From Erpobdella octoculata (taxonomy: Eukaryota > Annelida > Clitellata > Hirudinida > Erpobdellidae), in NCBI GenBank assembly GCA_963978895.1, contig OZ022247.1:9969456-10033455 (forward strand): a stretch of 64,000 nt of DNA, in the 5' to 3' direction. The translations under genes were made by a program, and so were the position numbers. Shown here in pieces: positions 59,801-64,000 of the stretch (position 1 is its first letter; each line of letters starts with the position of its first letter). The notes beneath the pieces were generated by a model. The model saw nothing but the letters and a program-made list of their open reading frames with translations, did not search any database and was not told where the DNA came from.

Positions 59801-62800
59801 TCATTACACAACTCCACTTTAACCCGCTGTTTAACTGCAAATCAAAGCATGTACTTGTTTTGGCTTTAATAAAATTTTCAACTCTTCAGTCTGTTTTCTT
59901 TCATTACCATCATCATTACCGTTTTTATCATCACCATCGTGAAAAACTTCCAGACTCTTACACTCAGGTAAGCCATTGCCGGAGGATCCTCCGTTTCCTT
60001 CCATTTCATTGTTGTTCACTGGCAGCATCTCTTCACCGACCTCAGCCACTTCGTCTTTAGTGGACACCTGATCGTCATGAAATAATTGTAATAGTCTTTT
60101 CAAACAGTTTGTCAAGACTTCATCCATGTCCAACTAGTATTCGTCCGGATCAAAACCGTTGCTCTACAATGTCAAACTGGAGGCGATCCACGAGCTCAAG
60201 CTGTCCTTTATTGTTCCGTCTTTGTTTTCTTAGCTCCCACCTTAACTCAGGCACAGAAAGTTCTTCCAATATTTTCAAAACAATTTTTTTCAGATCTGCT
60301 TCTGACATCAAATGTTCCAATATTGGCAACCGTATTCGGGGTATTCGGGTTCTTTAGAATGGTTTTAGAATTTTTTGGAAAACAGTAACCACTTACCTAA
60401 ACCATGTAAGTTTCATTACCTGTAATTGAAACTCGTCTAATCAAACACTCACATAATCTACATACAATAGTTAATAATTATTAAGGACTTCTTATCCCTG
60501 TATGAATACTATTTTCTCAGAACCCTTTCAGGCAGATCATTCAACAGGAAAATGGTACCCTAGATATATAATAATTAATTAAAATAATTGTAAATAAGAT
60601 AAGATGCATAACATTAATTTCCCTAAATTATAAATATTTCATCTTCAATTTCAGAAAGTGTAATATGATGATAAAGCATGTACTTAAACTAAAATATTAA
60701 GCATGCTGTGTTAATAAAAGTGGTGTCGTCATGCATTTATGTGATCTAGCATATGCATGTTGTTTAGTTTTTGTATTCTAATCTCATTACCTATAATTGT
60801 TTTTTTTGCTTTAAACTTTCTTTTTGAATAACTTATATCAGACATTAAAGTTTAACAAACATCTGGTTAAAATTGTGTTTGATAAATTTTTCCGGTTGTG
60901 ATATGTTTTAGTTTGTAATTTTGGTGTAAGATAATATCCCGCATCAAATACAACAATTATCTAAATTCACTTTTATTTTTTGTATAAAGCAAAAAAGTTT
61001 TTTTCAAGTTAGTTCAATTTTTAACTCTGTTCAGGTGGACCCAATTACAAGAAGAGTTTGCAGATTTTCAAGCTAACAGCAAAGAACTTGAGGATGAATT
61101 TGAGTCTCAAATCAAAGGACTGGAAAAGAAAAATAAAGAATTGATGAAGCTGTATGAACAGCTTAAATTTGATAGCGAAAATGCTTATGTAAGTAGTCAC
61201 AAATGTTTATTTAATAATATTTTTGTATAGTTTTTTAGGTCGTTCTTAAATATTCCTATGTTGTGCTATATAATATGATGTTTCATGTATTTTATTATGT
61301 TGTACTGCATCATATGATGTTTCATGTATTTTATTATGTTGTACTGCATCATATGATGTTTCATGTATTTTATTATGTTGTACCACATCATAATATGTAT
61401 CATGTATTTTATTATTTTGTACTGCATCATATGATGTTTTATGTATTTTATTAAGTTGTACTGCATCATATGATGTTTTATGTATTTTATTAAGTTGTAC
61501 TGCATCATATGATGTTTCATGTATTTTATTATGTTGTACTGCATCATATGATGTTTTATGTATTTTATTAAGTTGTACTGCATCATATGATGTTTTATGT
61601 ATTTTATTATGTTGTATTGCATCATATGATGTTTTATGTATTTTATTATGTTGTATTGCATCATATGATGTTTTCACATATATGAATTTGCATTGTATTT
61701 GATCATAAAACTTTTAATCATCTGTTTAACCCTTGGAGGGCCGTGGAGAAAAAAAACTTATCTGAAATTTCCTTGTGATAAATTACAGGAAATTAGTGGC
61801 TTTGGAGGCTGCTAGTTTCATTGCCCCATCTATTTTTTTGTCTAATTTAACACTCAAAAGTTTTTCTCTGCATGAGTCTAGAAGCTTGTTTAGAAAGATG
61901 TTCTTAATTAAAATCATATTTCTAACTAAAAAAAAGTTTGTATTTATTTTTAAACTTTATGTTTAATTTCAGGAAAGATCATCGAAACAGAGACAACAAG
62001 ATTCAAAATTAATCAACGAACTTCAATCTCGACTTTCGATAGCTGAAGACAAACTTGCAGAGCAGCACACCTACATCACCAAGCTTGAAATTGACAACGA
62101 CAAACTTGAAAATGCTCACAGGTTGTTCCAGGCATTTTTGTATTTGAAGAAGCCTCAAAATTGATTTAACAAATTTTAAAAATGAAAATAAATTTTTTCA
62201 GAGCTATAGCATCTTCGTTAGAATACGCACAACAAAAACTTGATGAGGTGATCATGTCTTTATTATTGAATAGAAATATTTTCAAGTTGAAAGTTAGGCG
62301 TGCATTAAATGCTGACTGCTTGCATTAAATTCTTTTTGTTGAAAGAAAATCGGTTGTAAAAACAATGGTAATTGTATTAGCAAAAAATGTCATTATAAAA
62401 TTAAATGTTTTAAGTTTTCAAATTTCAACTTTAAAATAATGTGATGAATGACTATGAACAATGCAATTAAAACAAAAGTTGAGCAATTAGTTGGCAAAAT
62501 TATATACGATACTATTTCTTAATTTTCTTATTGAAAATTATTTCATTTTTCAATCTAAGGGGCATCAATTATCTTCGACATATAGCTGGTATCAATAGAT
62601 CATTATCAGTCTTTCTGCTTAAAATTAGTATCAACTGTTTTGCCTATGATTGGTATCTACTAATTAACGAACTTTAAGAAATCAAGCGTATTATCAGCTT
62701 GTATGACTCTAATATGACTATGAACAATGCAATTCAAACAAAAGTTGAGCAATAAGTTGGCAAAATTATATACAATACTGTTTCTTAATCTTCTTATTTA

Positions 62801-63587
62801 AAATTATCTCATTTTTCAATCTAATTGAACTTATTGCTCAACTTTTGTTTGAATTGCATTGTTCTTAGTCAAATAGTCATATTAGAGTCACACAAGCTGA
62901 TAATACGATTGATTTCTTAATGTTTGTTAATGTGCAGATACCAATCTTTTTATAAATACCAAACTTTTGTTTTAATTGCATTGTTCATAGTCATATTAGA
63001 CTCTAATTTTAAAAAAATTTTAAAACCATTTTCTTTATTAGTTATAATTTCAAAATCATATTTTTATTAGCTTTTATATTTTTACATTGCTCTGCCCAAA
63101 TTTAGTTGGTTTTTTATTTTTTTATTTGCCGTCCGGTCTGTGGCCGAACATTTTGGCAGACGACGTTTTTGTTGTATTGGATTACATAATTAATAATTAA
63201 CTTTTCTTTATTTGAATTTGTTATGACTCAGCAAACAGAAAAGGTTGTCTTCTTAACATTTGAGAATGAGGATCTAGCTGTTTCAGAAAAGACACTTAAG
63301 AAACAGTTAAAAGGTTAGAATCATGATTAATTGTATTTTAAGAATAATAACTCCAAGGAGTTACGTATACAAACTAATTTAATCTTTATTTTGATCAGAA
63401 TTGAAATACCATACGGCCTGTCATGAAGTTGCCAGTGGTGGCGATGAAAAAGATACAATGTCGACATCGATAGAGGCGGATTCCTGTTCTATCGCGACTC
63501 CGATCAGAACTAAAGAAGTTGTCGATAAAAACATCATTCCTAATCATTTTACAGAATCACTAGAAAATACACCTCTCCAATCAGCTA
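56864..63587 (+). CDS. NDE1: NudE/NDE1-like dynein regulator, exons 1-6 (3' incomplete)
   Basis: NDE1/NDEL1 proteins form a long coiled coil that binds LIS1 and dynein at centrosomes and kinetochores. Exons: 56864-56946, 61035-61188, 61973-62121, 62202-62247, 63233-63313 and 63399-63587, running off the window. Exon 1 has LVHWKNIALDYKSR. Exon 2 is heptad-rich (WTQLQEEFADFQANSKELED). Exon 3 has KLEIDNDKLENAH. Exon 4 has RAIASSLEYAQQKLDE, close to the family's R-A-K-R-A-T-I-V-S-L-E. Exon 5 has NRKVVFL and KTLKKQLK. Exon 6 is the Ser/Thr-rich region with ATPIRT and ENTPLQS, where CDK sites lie in vertebrates. Exons 1-4 and 5-6 join in frame; exon 4 (phase 0) to 5 (needs one more base) does not, so a tiny exon or unusual donor is missing here. 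Confidence 0.85.
57110..57837. mobile_element. 728-bp MITE with 53-bp TIRs, in NDE1 intron 1
   Basis: The perfect 53-bp terminal inverted repeat starts GGTAATCATGTAGAATAGGT. CTATAATA is duplicated at 57102-57109 and 57838-57845. No coding region. The 8-bp duplication fits hAT or related types, but the long TIR is unusual for hAT. Confidence 0.95.
57846..58267. other. NDE1 intron 1 sequence
   Basis: AT-rich, nothing identified. Confidence 0.3.
58268..60308 (-). pseudogene. broken SAP-domain gene inside NDE1 intron 1
   Basis: From 60308 the minus strand reads MSEADLKKIVLKILEELSV and PELRWELRKQRRNNKGQLEL, followed by VDRL, a SAP DNA-binding motif, then TGA at 60150. After a shift, LDMDEVLTNCLKRLLQLFH and an acidic Gly/Asn-rich part follow to 59831. 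Further open pieces are 59633-59337 (MPNDLNPWENKAAANKLVKK) and 58420-58300 (FCDNCSRPASAHC, B-box-like). Frames change and stops intervene, and no clear splice sites separate them, so it looks like a decayed gene or retrocopy. I cannot identify the parent. The piece at 58619-58937 may be a solo LTR inserted into it. Confidence 0.5.
58619..58937 (-). mobile_element. possible solo LTR
   Basis: Ends TGTCAGTG and CACTGACA form an 8-bp inverted pair with TG/CA borders. On the minus strand a TATA-like CTATATATGG and AATAAATCTTTATT follow in promoter and poly(A) order. No matching 5-bp duplication was found (TCTAG against CACCT). Confidence 0.35.
60360..61034. other. NDE1 intron 1, 3' part
   Basis: AT-rich, ends with the acceptor AACTCTGTTCAG. 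Nothing else seen. Confidence 0.4.
61255..61675. repeat. 39-bp minisatellite, ~11 units, in NDE1 intron 2
   Basis: The unit is TTGTACTGCATCATATGATG followed by TTTTATGTATTTTATTATG. Because 39 is a multiple of 3, frames on both strands stay open as repeats such as KTSYDAVQHNKIH. The location between two NDE1 exons, and the lack of any other coding sign, argue against a real protein. Confidence 0.92.
62648..62946. repeat. foldback with ~110-bp arms in NDE1 intron 4
   Basis: 62648-62758 (GATTGGTATCTACTAATTAA to GAGCAATAAGTT) is mirrored by 62827-62946. Arms are about 90% alike with a ~68-bp loop. Part of the arm recurs at 62446-62530 (CTATGAACAATGCAATTAAA) and 62963-63000 in reverse. It looks like a MITE or a product of repeated inverted duplication. 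Confidence 0.88.
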
Positions 63588-64000
63588 GTAAATTTATTTA
63601 TTTTACTTTTGCTTCTTCATAAATTTTTATTTCTTACGAAACAAAGAAACTTAAAAAGCACCTGATTGCATACATAAAAAATATCTTTATCTAACCAAAG
63701 AAAATGTACAGTAAAAGTCTTCTAGAACTACACTTACAAGAGCGGACAATAAAAGCAATGGGTGCTTTAGTTCGGCATGGAATTCTTTAAATCTGTATCG
63801 GTAATAGTAGCTTTTACTCGAGGAAGGGATAGCTACTTTTGCTTTTCCCTGAAGTTGTGCGCTCCTCAAGACTTTTTCTATATTAAGTATTCACCACCCA
63901 CAAAAAAATACCTAAACAGCCCTAAATGATTAACTAAATTTGTGAAAGCTTGTTAGATTTTTTCTAGTGTTTTTGCTTCATTGATCATCGACCAATAAAC
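63588..64000. other. NDE1 intron 6 with dispersed repeat
   Basis: 63700-63890 carries ACAGTAAAAGTCTTCTAGAA and GGAATTCTTTAAATCTGTAT, related to 46264-46480. The next NDE1 exon lies beyond the window. Confidence 0.5.

Noticed and set aside
61246..61677. A 143-residue protein made of 13-residue repeats (KTSYDAVQHNKIH)
   Set aside because: It is a 39-bp minisatellite in an NDE1 intron, open in more than one frame on both strands, with no other coding sign.

Overview
This is a piece of an AT-rich animal nuclear genome. Split genes with GT-AG introns, a tRNA with an intron, tRNA-derived SINEs, several retroelement classes and hAT transposons all say eukaryote. RNMT, SLX1, a NudE/NDE1 homologue and matrix-metalloproteinase exons say metazoan. 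An invertebrate, perhaps a lophotrochozoan, is my best guess, but the sequence does not settle it. Most of the window is mobile DNA and simple repeats; long (TA)n, (TATG)n and A+T-rich tracts generate many spurious reading frames, which I leave out.

Layout. 0-10 kb: layered transposons. A hAT element (4926-6877, 8-bp target duplication) sits in a dispersed repeat and itself holds a second hAT (5307-5985, 8-bp duplication), which holds a minisatellite. Next comes a 1.7-kb element with terminal inverted repeats and about 0.9 kb of perfect (ATGT)n. 10-13.4 kb: a decayed MULE-like transposon with a Ulp1-type protease and a PHD finger. 13.8-14.75 kb: RNMT (minus). 15-24.1 kb: a SINE dimer, two non-LTR retrotransposons facing each other and, between them, two exons of a matrix metalloproteinase whose zinc motif has lost a histidine. 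25.4-28.5 kb: a 3.1-kb TIR transposon whose transposase I cannot assign. 29-37 kb: a small hAT, a second intron-bearing tRNA-Lys, a hAT with an L2-like insertion, and a young LTR element that has lost its pol region. 37-42 kb: a SINE, a tandem Penelope-like junction with a hammerhead ribozyme, and LINE tails.

42-64 kb holds the densest host-gene content: the 3' part of a VWFC-domain membrane protein with PPxY motifs (plus), SLX1 complete in five exons (minus, convergent with it), and the first six exons of an NDE1-like gene (plus, divergent from SLX1) that runs off the window. Their introns carry minisatellites (41-bp and 39-bp units), MITEs, a foldback and a broken SAP-domain gene.

The host genes are housekeeping functions without an evident shared pathway: mRNA cap methylation, DNA-junction resolution and dynein/LIS1 regulation. 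The points most worth a second look are the unassigned 3.1-kb transposon, the Penelope hammerhead junction, the intron-bearing tRNA-Lys(UUU) pair, the LTR element deleted at a short homology, and a 23-bp perfect hairpin read as protein inside RNMT.
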